From contig NZ_JABELE010000026.1 in NCBI RefSeq assembly GCF_013009345.1, positions 1 through 28,970 of the forward strand: DNA of 28,970 nt, read 5' to 3'. Below are positions 21,372-28,970 of this stretch, in pieces. This DNA comes from Acinetobacter geminorum. GTDB lineage: Bacteria > Pseudomonadota > Gammaproteobacteria > Pseudomonadales > Moraxellaceae. The translations under genes and the position numbers were made by a program. The stretch's first letter is position 1. Each line of letters begins with the position of its first letter. Below the pieces are notes generated by a model. That model saw nothing but the letters and a program-made list of their open reading frames with translations. It searched no databases and was not told where the DNA came from.

Positions 21372-22715
21372 TTAACTGATCTTGCCCTTGATTTCAAACT
21401 CTTCCAAGGGACGTTTAAATTGACTTGCGTGTTCTCCCAATATTTCATCTAAGGGTAATTTTGCTTGGCGAATCAGCTTTTCTAACTTATGTGGTGCAAT
21501 CTTCACATCAATATGTAATAAGCCTGCATCATCATAATGTTCAGACTCAATCACATTTAAGGCATAAAGTTGAGTACGTAATTTGCCATAAGCAGGCTTA
21601 AGCACGAGTGAAAACTTTTGAATTTGGCCCATTAAGCATTCTTGTACTGCTTTTTGGAGTAAATCTAGACCTTGACCAGAATGAGCTGAAACATACACTC
21701 GATCTGGGACGTGTGGCTCAGCATAAATGATTTTGGCTTCTTCACCGCTCAGGTCAATTTTGTTGTACACCCGAAGTACAGGAGCATCAGCACCAATGTC
21801 TTTTAATACACTTTCAACTGCTTCAATTTGATCAAGCATGTCATGGCTATTACTATCAATAACATGCAGTAGAAGGGTCGCTTCTAGTGTTTCTTCAAGT
21901 GTTGCTTTAAATGATTCAACCAAATCATGCTGTAAGTTTCGTACAAAACCTACCGTATCTGCTAGCACAACAGTACCGATACCATCCCAGTCTAAACGGC
22001 GTAGTGTTGGATCGAGTGTTGCAAACAGTTGATCGGCTGCGTAGACATCACTATTTGCTAAAATATTAAATAATGTCGATTTACCAGCGTTGGTATAACC
22101 TACTAATGAAACTGTGGGAATAGCTGCTTTTTGTCTTGCAGCACGCCCTTGTATACGAGTCTGATGTACTTTGTCTAATTTATCTTTTAATTGGGTAATA
22201 CGAACACGAATAAGACGGCGATCTGTCTCTAGTTGTGTTTCACCGGGACCACGTAAGCCGATACCACCTTTTTGTTGTTCAAAGTCGGCAGACCAACCAC
22301 GAATAAGACGAGTAGATAAATGTTTAAGCTGAGCAAGTTCGACTTGTAGCTTACCTTCATGTGTACGGGCACGTAGCGCAAAAATATCTAAGATTAAGCC
22401 TGTGCGGTCAATAACTCGGCATTTTAATATTCTTTCTAAATTTCGTTCTTGAGCAGGTGATAAGGCATGGTCAAAAATAACCAGGCTCGCCTCTAGCTCC
22501 TGAACTTGCTCTGCAATTTCTTCGACTTTTCCTGAGCCAATGAAAAATTTAGGATTAGGCTTATTACGCTGAACCTTAATATGTTCAAGGATATCTGCAC
22601 CAGCAGACTGTGCAAGTAGAGCAAACTCTTCGGCATCCAGATCATCTAATAATTGTACAGAAACACTCACTAAGATTGTGCGTTCACCGCCTTGATGCCG
22701 ATCAACATATTCCAC
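21372..22715 (-). CDS. hflX: GTPase HflX
   Basis: A 447-aa ribosome-associated GTPase that splits or rescues stalled 70S ribosomes. The N-terminal HflX domain (residues 1-190) contains VIFDHALSPAQERNLE and LRGPGETQLETDRR. The G domain has Walker A GYTNAGKST (206-214), switch I ATLDPT, G3 DTVGF (253-257) and G4 YNKID. The start is a GTG at 22715, with AGGA about 11 nt upstream. In E. coli hflX follows hfq; here no hfq is present in the window and it starts a minus-strand set with lrgAB. Confidence 0.95.
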   Translation of the reverse strand: MEYVDRHQGGERTILVSVSVQLLDDLDAEEFALLAQSAGADILEHIKVQRNKPNPKFFIGSGKVEEIAEQVQELEASLVIFDHALSPAQERNLERILKCRVIDRTGLILDIFALRARTHEGKLQVELAQLKHLSTRLIRGWSADFEQQKGGIGLRGPGETQLETDRRLIRVRITQLKDKLDKVHQTRIQGRAARQKAAIPTVSLVGYTNAGKSTLFNILANSDVYAADQLFATLDPTLRRLDWDGIGTVVLADTVGFVRNLQHDLVESFKATLEETLEATLLLHVIDSNSHDMLDQIEAVESVLKDIGADAPVLRVYNKIDLSGEEAKIIYAEPHVPDRVYVSAHSGQGLDLLQKAVQECLMGQIQKFSLVLKPAYGKLRTQLYALNVIESEHYDDAGLLHIDVKIAPHKLEKLIRQAKLPLDEILGEHASQFKRPLEEFEIKGKIS

Positions 22716-22933
22716 GTGGCTATAAATCCTGAAAATGGGAAAACTTTATTCTAGAGGAAACTTAAGCAAAAGGGGAAAGCGTTTGTTCTTATCCTTTAGA
22801 TTAGTTATATGAGATTAGTCTAGTGTTCAGATTTATTTTATTTGCCGTTCTCTATCGTCAATGCAAGTTTATTACGAAACGTATAGAATGACTCGAGATG
22901 GGTATAACAATGATTAATCGTTAGTGAAATTTT

Positions 22934-23743
22934 ATGGCTCAAACGCAAAGTATAGTTAATTCAACGTTAAAGAAATTATCAAAAATAGGTTTATACGGAA
23001 AAAAGGTCACTTCTGCCACGGCCGCAATTAGTGAAGGTTTTTATCTAGTTTATCGACATGGGCTTTATAAAGATCCTAATAATCCTGTAAATACACGTTA
23101 TGTCCAATACTTTTGCCGCCGTTTATGTCAGGTTTTCAATTTAGATATAGAAGTACATGGCACAATTCCTAGAGAACCAGCTTTATGGGTAAGTAATCAT
23201 ATTTCTTGGTTAGATGTTGCGGTTCTAGGCTCAGGTGCACGAGTTTTCTTTCTGGCTAAAGCTGAAATTGAAAATTGGCCTATTCTTGGAAACTTAGCCA
23301 AAAGTGGTGGAACGTTATTTATTAAGCGTGGATCTGGGGATTCAGTCAGAATTCGTGAGCAAATTACTGAATTTTTAAAACAAAATATTCCAGTATTATT
23401 TTTCCCTGAAGCGACAACTACAGATGGACATTCTGTTAAAAAAGTTCATGGACGATTACTTGGTGCAGCGATTGAAGCACAACGTCCAGTACAGGTATGT
23501 TTAATTTGTTATGTAAACAGAGATGGGCAATTAGATACGGTTGCACCATTTATTGGGGACATGACATTTGCTGAACATATTCAACGTGTACTGGAAATGC
23601 CGAAAGTAACTGCTCATTTATTAACTTTGCCTCCAATTTCAGTGGAAGGGCATGACGTCAAAAGTTTAACGCGCGAAGTTCAAGAAAAAATGGTAGAAGG
23701 TTTGGCTCAATTACATCGAAAAGTACTTAAGCCAAAAACTTAA
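22934..23743 (+). CDS. 1-acyl-sn-glycerol-3-phosphate acyltransferase (PlsC-type)
   Basis: A 269-aa membrane-associated acyltransferase of phospholipid synthesis. The catalytic HX4D is NHISWLD (His89, Asp94); the second block is GGTLFIKRG and the third FPEATTTDG (157-165), where canonical PlsC has FPEGTRS. The FPEATTTDG form is also met in OlsA-like lyso-ornithine lipid acyltransferases, so the acceptor is uncertain: lysophosphatidate is the default. No clear Shine-Dalgarno before the ATG. It ends at exactly the base before the convergent phospholipase D stop codon. The 218-bp gap to hflX carries divergent promoters that I could not define. Confidence 0.85.
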   Translation: MAQTQSIVNSTLKKLSKIGLYGKKVTSATAAISEGFYLVYRHGLYKDPNNPVNTRYVQYFCRRLCQVFNLDIEVHGTIPREPALWVSNHISWLDVAVLGSGARVFFLAKAEIENWPILGNLAKSGGTLFIKRGSGDSVRIREQITEFLKQNIPVLFFPEATTTDGHSVKKVHGRLLGAAIEAQRPVQVCLICYVNRDGQLDTVAPFIGDMTFAEHIQRVLEMPKVTAHLLTLPPISVEGHDVKSLTREVQEKMVEGLAQLHRKVLKPKT

Positions 23744-25369
23744 TTACATAAAACCTTCAATTGGCAGCCATGAAAGAAACTTCATGCCTGCTTTTTGCCA
23801 CCATTTCATCTCAGGTTCCTGTCTATAAATTACAGGACCATTGGGAGTTTCTTGATGCCAATAAATATGATTGTTAGCGTCGAGCTTTAATTTATAAGCA
23901 TATTTATTTAAATTTTCATCCATTGTATGGTGAATGGTTTTAGCCAACGATGGGCTGTCTAAAATTACGCCAATTTCAGTATTTAAATAAGCTGAGCGTG
24001 GATCAAAGTTAAATGAACCGATAAAAACCTGCTCATCTAATGCCATAAGTTTAGTATGCAAACTTGAACGGCTTAAACCTTTCATATTTACTTTAGCTTT
24101 AGTTGCAAGTTCATCCGTATTTTTATTTAAATCTCTTTTATCGGGTGTTGGTAAAAATTCATAAAGTTGTACGCCGTTTTTAAGTAGCTCTTTGCGATAT
24201 TTTCCATAAAAGGCATGTACAACAGCAACGTCATTCGCTTTGAAAGAGTTCGTTAAAACTCGAACCTCAACACCTTCTTTGGCAAGGGTGCTTAAAATCT
24301 TGGCACCTTGTTTTTCAGGAATAAAATAAGCAGAGATTAAATCAACGTTGCTTTCTGGTTTTTCCAAGTGGTTAATTAATTGGAAATTGAGGTGTTCTTC
24401 TTTTTTAGCTTTCGATTTGATTTTATCAGGTGAGTCCTTTACGACTTCTGCTTTGACCCAATCGAATTGAATATTATGATTTAGCCATTGATCAAATGCA
24501 TGAGATTTTGCGGTTAAGTTTAAAAAGTTTTGAACGGTAGCTTGTTGATAGTGTGCTTCAAGCTGTTCTTTTAATCCTTCATAGCGTAAACGATGCTGCT
24601 CAGGACTTACGATACTTTGAACTGAATATGCATATTCATGATTCCAGTAATCATCAAATGAATTCACAATATCATCAACAGCAGCACCTACCAACATTAC
24701 ATCGACATCAGAAAACTGATAGCTATCGCTTACATTGTAATATTGATTGGTCATGTTGCGCCCGCCAATAAGGGCAACCTCATTGTCGGCAATAAAACTT
24801 TTATTGTGCATACGACGATTGATACGTTTTAAATCAAGCACCATATCCATCGCACGATATTTGCGGAAACGGTAGGGATTGAAAAGCTTAACTTCAATAT
24901 TTTTATGTTGAGAAAGGGCCAGTAAAATTCCTTCCATTTTTTTTGCATTATTGTCATCAATAAGAAGTCGGACTTTTACACCTCGATCAGCTGCACGAAT
25001 AATGGCGTGCAAGGCTAAAGCACCAACTTTGTCATTATCCCAGATGTAATATTGTAAATCTAAAGTCTTTTCGGCTTTATCAATTAATCTAAGTCGAGCC
25101 GCTAAAGCCTCCAGCGGATCATTTAGAACATGGAAACCAGTTAACTTTGGATTTTGCTGACGTAAAGGTGTGATAATTTTGGCAAGTGAAGTCTCAGAGG
25201 TATCAATATCTTTTGCATATTGTACTGGTTCAACACCATGTTTTGGCAGAGTACTACATCCTGTCAAACCCACAGCAAAACTTGAACATAGGACTATAGA
25301 GGCTTTTATCAAAAAGCCTTTAGCTTGTTGATTCGTTTGAAGCTGTTTGGAATGAAAGGATTGTGCCAT
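23744..25369 (-). CDS. Phospholipase D-family lipoprotein, ClsC-like
   Basis: A 541-aa protein with two HKD catalytic motifs: His188/Lys190/Asp195 (HNKSFIAD) and His438/Lys440/Asp445 (HTKLMALD). The N-terminus has a long polar leader and a lipobox LTGC (Cys38), so it is probably an envelope lipoprotein; Ser follows the Cys, which fits outer-membrane sorting. The pattern resembles cardiolipin synthase C / YmdC-type enzymes, which condense PG with PE, but a phospholipase D activity cannot be excluded. It has its own transcription unit, divergent from the metallophosphoesterase and convergent with plsC. Confidence 0.88.
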   Translation of the reverse strand: MAQSFHSKQLQTNQQAKGFLIKASIVLCSSFAVGLTGCSTLPKHGVEPVQYAKDIDTSETSLAKIITPLRQQNPKLTGFHVLNDPLEALAARLRLIDKAEKTLDLQYYIWDNDKVGALALHAIIRAADRGVKVRLLIDDNNAKKMEGILLALSQHKNIEVKLFNPYRFRKYRAMDMVLDLKRINRRMHNKSFIADNEVALIGGRNMTNQYYNVSDSYQFSDVDVMLVGAAVDDIVNSFDDYWNHEYAYSVQSIVSPEQHRLRYEGLKEQLEAHYQQATVQNFLNLTAKSHAFDQWLNHNIQFDWVKAEVVKDSPDKIKSKAKKEEHLNFQLINHLEKPESNVDLISAYFIPEKQGAKILSTLAKEGVEVRVLTNSFKANDVAVVHAFYGKYRKELLKNGVQLYEFLPTPDKRDLNKNTDELATKAKVNMKGLSRSSLHTKLMALDEQVFIGSFNFDPRSAYLNTEIGVILDSPSLAKTIHHTMDENLNKYAYKLKLDANNHIYWHQETPNGPVIYRQEPEMKWWQKAGMKFLSWLPIEGFM

Positions 25370-25475
25370 AATCAGTACATACGATAAGGTGAGCTAGAGT
25401 ATAATTCGTGCATATTGAAAGATAAATATTGAATTTGATTACTAGCAATCAATATAAGATAAGTCGAGAGTCGTA

Positions 25476-26486
25476 ATGTGGAATCCAAATTCAATCATTT
25501 TTTGTTTTTACTTTATTTTTTCAATACTTGCTCTATGGGGAATTTCTGAGGCTTGGATTCATCAATCACGAACCGAGACGATTCATCCATTTAAAGCTTT
25601 TGTACATCTACTCGCATTTTATCTCTCTTATCTACTTATTCCTCTCTGGTTTTTTAATTTATATGCTGCTTGGATCGGTTACTACTCAATTCATCAAGGT
25701 ATTTTCATCTTTTTCTTAAGTGGGGTGTTAATTTATGCCCGATTTATCGAACCTCATTTAGTCCGTGTTGATACTCATCAATATCGTTTAAACCCAGATC
25801 GTAGTTTTGATAAGCCAGTAAAAGTAGCTTTAATCGCAGATTTACATATTGGTTTGTTTTCAGGACATGAACGTCAACTCAAAACCATAGTTAGAAAATT
25901 AAATGAACAGCAACCTGATTTAGTCGTAGTTGCTGGTGACTGGACATATGAACCAGAAGATAGACTAATTGAAGAGTTAAGTGTTTTAAAAGAAATTCAG
26001 GCGCCTGTATATTCAGTTCCTGGAAATCATGACGAGCAATATCCTGGCCCGCCGATTCAACAATTATTAAAAGATGCATTATTTTATAATGAAGTCGTGG
26101 ATATCGAAGGCAAGATTGTTGATTTTGAAGAGTTTCGTTTGATTGGTATTGGTGATCTTTGGGCAGGAAAAACTGATATGCGTTCCATGCCAGATTTACC
26201 GCAGGACAAACCTTGGTTAATTTTGTCTCATAATCCAGATACGGTAGATATGGTACCTAAATTACCGAATCGACCATTAATGTTATCTGGACATACCCAT
26301 GGAGGGCAGGTGGAGCTTCCATGGTTGACTAACTATATTATGAAAAAAGTATCAATTTTAGGCCATAAACGTGGGTTTTATTCTCATGAGCATGCGGATG
26401 TCTTTGTTACCGTCGGCACAGGAATGGTTGGAATTCCTTTGCGTTTCAGAGTGCCACCAACCATTGATATTATTGAGCTAGTTTAA
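25476..26486 (+). CDS. Membrane-anchored metallophosphoesterase (YaeI-like)
   Basis: A 336-aa protein with three N-terminal membrane segments (about 5-27, 41-63, 71-90) and a C-terminal calcineurin-like phosphoesterase domain. Metal ligands are visible: DLHIG (Asp122, His124), GDW (Asp155), GNHDE (Asn184, His185), LSHNPD (His252), SGHTHGGQ (His273, His275). It resembles YaeI/YpbG-type enzymes, some of which hydrolyse UDP-2,3-diacylglucosamine-like or phospholipid substrates, but the substrate is unknown here. GAGAG lies upstream of the ATG. It is next to lipid enzymes, a weak hint to envelope lipid metabolism. Confidence 0.88.
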   Translation: MWNPNSIIFCFYFIFSILALWGISEAWIHQSRTETIHPFKAFVHLLAFYLSYLLIPLWFFNLYAAWIGYYSIHQGIFIFFLSGVLIYARFIEPHLVRVDTHQYRLNPDRSFDKPVKVALIADLHIGLFSGHERQLKTIVRKLNEQQPDLVVVAGDWTYEPEDRLIEELSVLKEIQAPVYSVPGNHDEQYPGPPIQQLLKDALFYNEVVDIEGKIVDFEEFRLIGIGDLWAGKTDMRSMPDLPQDKPWLILSHNPDTVDMVPKLPNRPLMLSGHTHGGQVELPWLTNYIMKKVSILGHKRGFYSHEHADVFVTVGTGMVGIPLRFRVPPTIDIIELV

Positions 26487-26489
26487 AAT

Positions 26490-26521
26490 AAAAAAGCCAA
26501 TCACAGAGGATTGGCTTTTTT
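26490..26521. terminator. Bidirectional terminator between metallophosphoesterase and yfiB
   Basis: A 13-bp stem, AAAAAAGCCAATC (26490-26502) with GATTGGCTTTTTT (26509-26521), and a 6-nt loop, between two convergent genes. A- and T-runs on both sides allow use in both directions. Confidence 0.92.
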
Positions 26522-26536
26522 ATGAGTTAAATCTAA

Positions 26537-27016
26537 TTATGGAATAACGACAATCGCAACACGTCGGTTAATGGCACGGTTTTCATTGGTTGTATTTGGC
26601 ACATAAGGTTGCGTTGAACCACGGCCAATTACGTAGATGTTTTCTTTTTTGAATCCACGTGTTAAGAAAAGGTTTGCCACACTTTGAGCACGCTCTTCAG
26701 ATAACTTTTGGTTATATGTAGCATCACCAACATCATCAGTGTGACCCACAATTTTCAATTTATTCAGGTCATATTTATTCAATTGATTGGCTAGACGTAC
26801 TAACTCAGCTTCATGACTTTGTTTTAACTCTGCATTATTAAAGTCAAATAACAAGCGTTCTGGTAAACCTAAAGTCCAGCCTTCATCAGTAAGAACGAAA
26901 CCTTCTTTTTTGAGCAATTTTACTTGACGATATTTTAATGGACCAAAACTCAGGCACCCTGCAAGAGTAATGCATAGCAATGCAATAAAGGAGAGTTTCA
27001 AAGATCTTGTATTCAT
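26537..27016 (-). CDS. yfiB: OmpA-family lipoprotein YfiB
   Basis: A 159-aa outer-membrane lipoprotein. Lipobox LAGC (Cys21), then a short linker and an OmpA-like peptidoglycan-binding domain: LLFDFNNAELK, KLKIVGHTDDVGDATYN (88-102), LSEERAQSVANLFL, IYVIGRGSTQP, and ENRAINRRVAI. In P. aeruginosa YfiB captures YfiR at the outer membrane and so frees the cyclase YfiN. It follows yfiN by 14 nt and is the last gene of the operon, before a bidirectional terminator. Hydrophobic Leu/Ser follow the lipid Cys, which fits outer-membrane retention. The symbol is based on domain plus operon context. Confidence 0.83.
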   Translation of the reverse strand: MNTRSLKLSFIALLCITLAGCLSFGPLKYRQVKLLKKEGFVLTDEGWTLGLPERLLFDFNNAELKQSHEAELVRLANQLNKYDLNKLKIVGHTDDVGDATYNQKLSEERAQSVANLFLTRGFKKENIYVIGRGSTQPYVPNTTNENRAINRRVAIVVIP

Positions 27017-27030
27017 AGATTAGCCTAAAT

Positions 27031-28254
27031 TTAATTTTCAGGTTTATAGATAAACCAGTGTTCATCCGAATTTTTAGCCTTATACATTGCCTGATCTGCT
27101 TGCATAATGAAATCTTCGGGGCTAGATGCAAATTGTGATAAAGCAATACCTACACTAAAACTGAAATAAATAGTTTGACCATTTAGATGCAAAGGTTCTT
27201 TACAGCTTTCGAGTAAATTTTCAGCAATAGATATTAAATGATCAGCATGGCTAATGGAATGCAAAATAACAGCAAATTCGTCGCCACCTAACCGAGCGAT
27301 AAAATCTTGATGGCGTAGACGAGTTTGCAAGCGATTAGCCATTTCTTTTAAAACTTCATCTCCAGCTAAATGACCAAACTGGTCATTAATTGCTTTGAAG
27401 TTATTGTTATCTATAAATAATAATGCAGACTTATTGTCGAAATCCTTATCCTCAAACATGTCTAAAAGAATTTGGTAAAAATAATGTCTATTAGGCAACA
27501 AGGTGAGCTGATCGTGATGAGCTTGAAAGGATAATTTACGATTTTCCTTTTGTAGCTGATTATCCCATATCTGAATTTCTTCAAGTAACTCGTTAAATAC
27601 AGTATTTAAATCTTGAAATTCTTTAATACGATTATAAGGAAAACGAAGATTGTAGGCTTTTTGCTCACTCACAATTTGAGCAATATTAGTAAGTGGATAA
27701 ATAGCCTGCATAATTTGGCGATAAGTTAGGTTCACTGACCACCATAATGCGCAAACAATAAACAACATCGCAATTGCAAGCCCTACCATAATCATTTTGA
27801 GGAACTGCAATATTTTTTCAGAACTACCAAAAAGTGTTAGCTCACCTACATTTTGTTCATGATGATAAATTGTAAGATGAACGGGTTCGTTTAAAAACCA
27901 ATGATCAAACCAACCTTCTAAAATTGAAGTTTGACTAGATAATTTGAAGCTTTGAGCAATTAAATGATGTTCCGAGTCATAAATATGAATCGTACGAATT
28001 GAATGATCCTTCGTATACTCATTTAAAATTTGTTCTATTGTAATTTTATCATTAAATACTACAGCGGGTTGAATACGCTCTAATAGAGTGTGACTAAGCA
28101 ATTGCAAATTTTGTTTGGCATAAGTTTCCATTGTAAAAACAGAAATTGATACAAACGTAAAAGAGCAAATAAAAAAAGTAATAGCAAAAATAGTAAATTG
28201 AGATTTTCTAAATAATGCATGTAGTGAAGTGGATTGATACAACTTTGATATCAT
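27031..28254 (-). CDS. yfiN: Membrane diguanylate cyclase YfiN (TpbB-like)
   Basis: A 407-aa cyclase making c-di-GMP from GTP. Order: TM1 (about 20-42), a periplasmic sensor domain (43-150, CHASE8-like in the family), TM2 (about 154-175), a HAMP-like helix pair (176-235), and a GGDEF domain. The active site is RLGGDEFAVI (GGDEF 323-327) with metal Asp282 in FIDNNNFKAIND. The inhibitory I-site RxxD is intact (Arg314-Asp317, five residues before GGDEF), so product inhibition is predicted. It starts 5 nt after yfiR, which encodes its predicted periplasmic repressor. High output would favour biofilm over motility, by analogy. Confidence 0.88.
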   Translation of the reverse strand: MISKLYQSTSLHALFRKSQFTIFAITFFICSFTFVSISVFTMETYAKQNLQLLSHTLLERIQPAVVFNDKITIEQILNEYTKDHSIRTIHIYDSEHHLIAQSFKLSSQTSILEGWFDHWFLNEPVHLTIYHHEQNVGELTLFGSSEKILQFLKMIMVGLAIAMLFIVCALWWSVNLTYRQIMQAIYPLTNIAQIVSEQKAYNLRFPYNRIKEFQDLNTVFNELLEEIQIWDNQLQKENRKLSFQAHHDQLTLLPNRHYFYQILLDMFEDKDFDNKSALLFIDNNNFKAINDQFGHLAGDEVLKEMANRLQTRLRHQDFIARLGGDEFAVILHSISHADHLISIAENLLESCKEPLHLNGQTIYFSFSVGIALSQFASSPEDFIMQADQAMYKAKNSDEHWFIYKPEN

Positions 28255-28259
28255 AACCC

Positions 28260-28763
28260 TTACTCCGCATTCTTAGCCAAGAGTAATACTCTCGGATCAA
28301 TATGAACTTTGGAGTGACTTAAAGCATCTAAGTTAACTTTAAATGTTGTGTAATTATTCTGGTTATATAAACAAAAGATACTTCCTATTTCGCACTCTGA
28401 ATTATTAATGCTTAAAGAAAGTAAAGAGCGATAAGGATAGCTTTGAATAAGATTTTGTTGTTGCTGTGGAGAGGTAGTAGAAAAGTAGACAGCTTGACAA
28501 TGTGACCGAGCAAAATCTTTCGCATTTACAGTTTGAACACGATAATTATAAGACATTTGCTGGATGTAAGATTGAAATGTAGATGTAATAGAAGGGTTAT
28601 CAATAATACACAGCGTAGGAGTGTTTACATTCTCCCATTTGCTATAGCTTAGAATAGATAAAGTAAGTACATAGAAGTTATGTTTTGAATTGGCATAACA
28701 AGGCCCACTCGTAGCAAACACTACAAGTATGCAAACAAATACTTTTTTAGCGAACTGCCACAT
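28260..28763 (-). CDS. yfiR: Periplasmic repressor YfiR (DUF4154)
   Basis: A 167-aa periplasmic protein with a Sec signal (MWQFAKKVFVCILVVFATSG..CYA, cleavage near residue 24). DUF4154 landmarks are LCIIDN (51-56), CEIGSIFCLY (124-133), FKVNLDAL and KVHIDPRVLLLAK. Cys124 and Cys131 have the spacing of the disulphide needed for YfiR stability in P. aeruginosa; Cys52 and Cys89 complete a four-Cys set. It represses YfiN and is released by YfiB. First gene of yfiR-yfiN-yfiB. The ATG at 28763 has only a weak ribosome-binding site. The symbol is given from domain and order. Confidence 0.85.
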   Translation of the reverse strand: MWQFAKKVFVCILVVFATSGPCYANSKHNFYVLTLSILSYSKWENVNTPTLCIIDNPSITSTFQSYIQQMSYNYRVQTVNAKDFARSHCQAVYFSTTSPQQQQNLIQSYPYRSLLSLSINNSECEIGSIFCLYNQNNYTTFKVNLDALSHSKVHIDPRVLLLAKNAE

Positions 28764-28902
28764 GATGAGTTAATGCCAAACTATTGCACGAATAATCTAT
28801 TCTACATGAAGTTGGTAACGTAAAAAAAGTTTAATATCTCATCTAAAATTGACTAAAAAGCTTAAAAAGTATTCAGTTGATGATATTGGGTTGAAAAAAG
28901 GG

Positions 28903-28930
28903 TTGCAAAGGGAATGTAATGGTCTATAAT
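28903..28930 (+). promoter_or_regulatory. Strong stable-RNA-type promoter
   Basis: TTGCAA (28903-28908) and a perfect TATAAT (28925-28930) are 16 bp apart, preceded by A-tracts (28850-28900) like an UP element. No start codon follows to the end of the window. The downstream leader looks like that of an Acinetobacter rRNA operon as I recall it. The RNA gene itself is beyond the window, so the identity (rrn or tRNA) is inference. Confidence 0.65.
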
Positions 28931-28970
28931 GCACATCCATCGGCGGTGATGCAGATAGAAACTTGTTGAA

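Noticed and set aside
1..28970. CRISPR arrays, insertion sequences, prophage or integron parts
   Set aside because: I saw no regularly spaced repeats, transposase or integrase motifs, nor target-site duplications by eye.

Overview
The window looks like an Acinetobacter chromosome, most likely from the A. calcoaceticus-baumannii complex. Three things suggest this: the AT-rich coding style, the gene order rplM-rpsI / sspA-sspB, and a 5S rRNA tail of the Acinetobacter type. The species call is inference from recognised sequence, not from a search. The window starts in the last ~34 nt of a 5S rRNA. It ends just downstream of a strong stable-RNA-type promoter in the same orientation, so it probably spans the interval between two rRNA operons or other stable-RNA loci.

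Left third (1-11.3 kb): a DUF4256 gene, then an acyclic terpene utilisation (Atu) locus. It has a solo acyl-CoA dehydrogenase, the divergent TetR repressor atuR, and a tight operon atuABCDEF. This operon encodes the core of citronellate/geranylate breakdown: citronellyl-CoA dehydrogenase, the two subunits of geranyl-CoA carboxylase, isohexenylglutaconyl-CoA hydratase, the AtuA protein and an SDR. A palindromic operator sits in the atuR-atuA gap. atuG, atuH and the Liu (leucine) functions are not in the window.

Middle (11.3-13.8 kb): a four-gene minus-strand operon of two roadblock/LC7 proteins, a Ras-like GTPase with conservon-like motifs, and a 321-aa protein of unknown function. It has a near-consensus sigma70 promoter overlapped by a palindrome, and an intercistronic hairpin after the first gene. 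This is the best candidate for a poorly described system: a GTPase/roadblock polarity or signalling switch with a private partner protein.

Housekeeping block (14-19.7 kb): rplM-rpsI, then sspA-sspB plus a third tail-anchored gene on the minus strand, and pdxA-ksgA(rsmA)-apaH on the plus strand. Next come, on the minus strand, hflX followed by lrgA-lrgB and a DUF2147 protein. plsC and a lipoprotein phospholipase D (ClsC-like) follow as a convergent pair whose stop codons abut.

Right end (25.4-29 kb): a membrane-anchored metallophosphoesterase, then a yfiR-yfiN-yfiB operon. In the latter a periplasmic repressor, a membrane diguanylate cyclase with an intact I-site and an OmpA-like lipoprotein form an envelope-sensing c-di-GMP switch.
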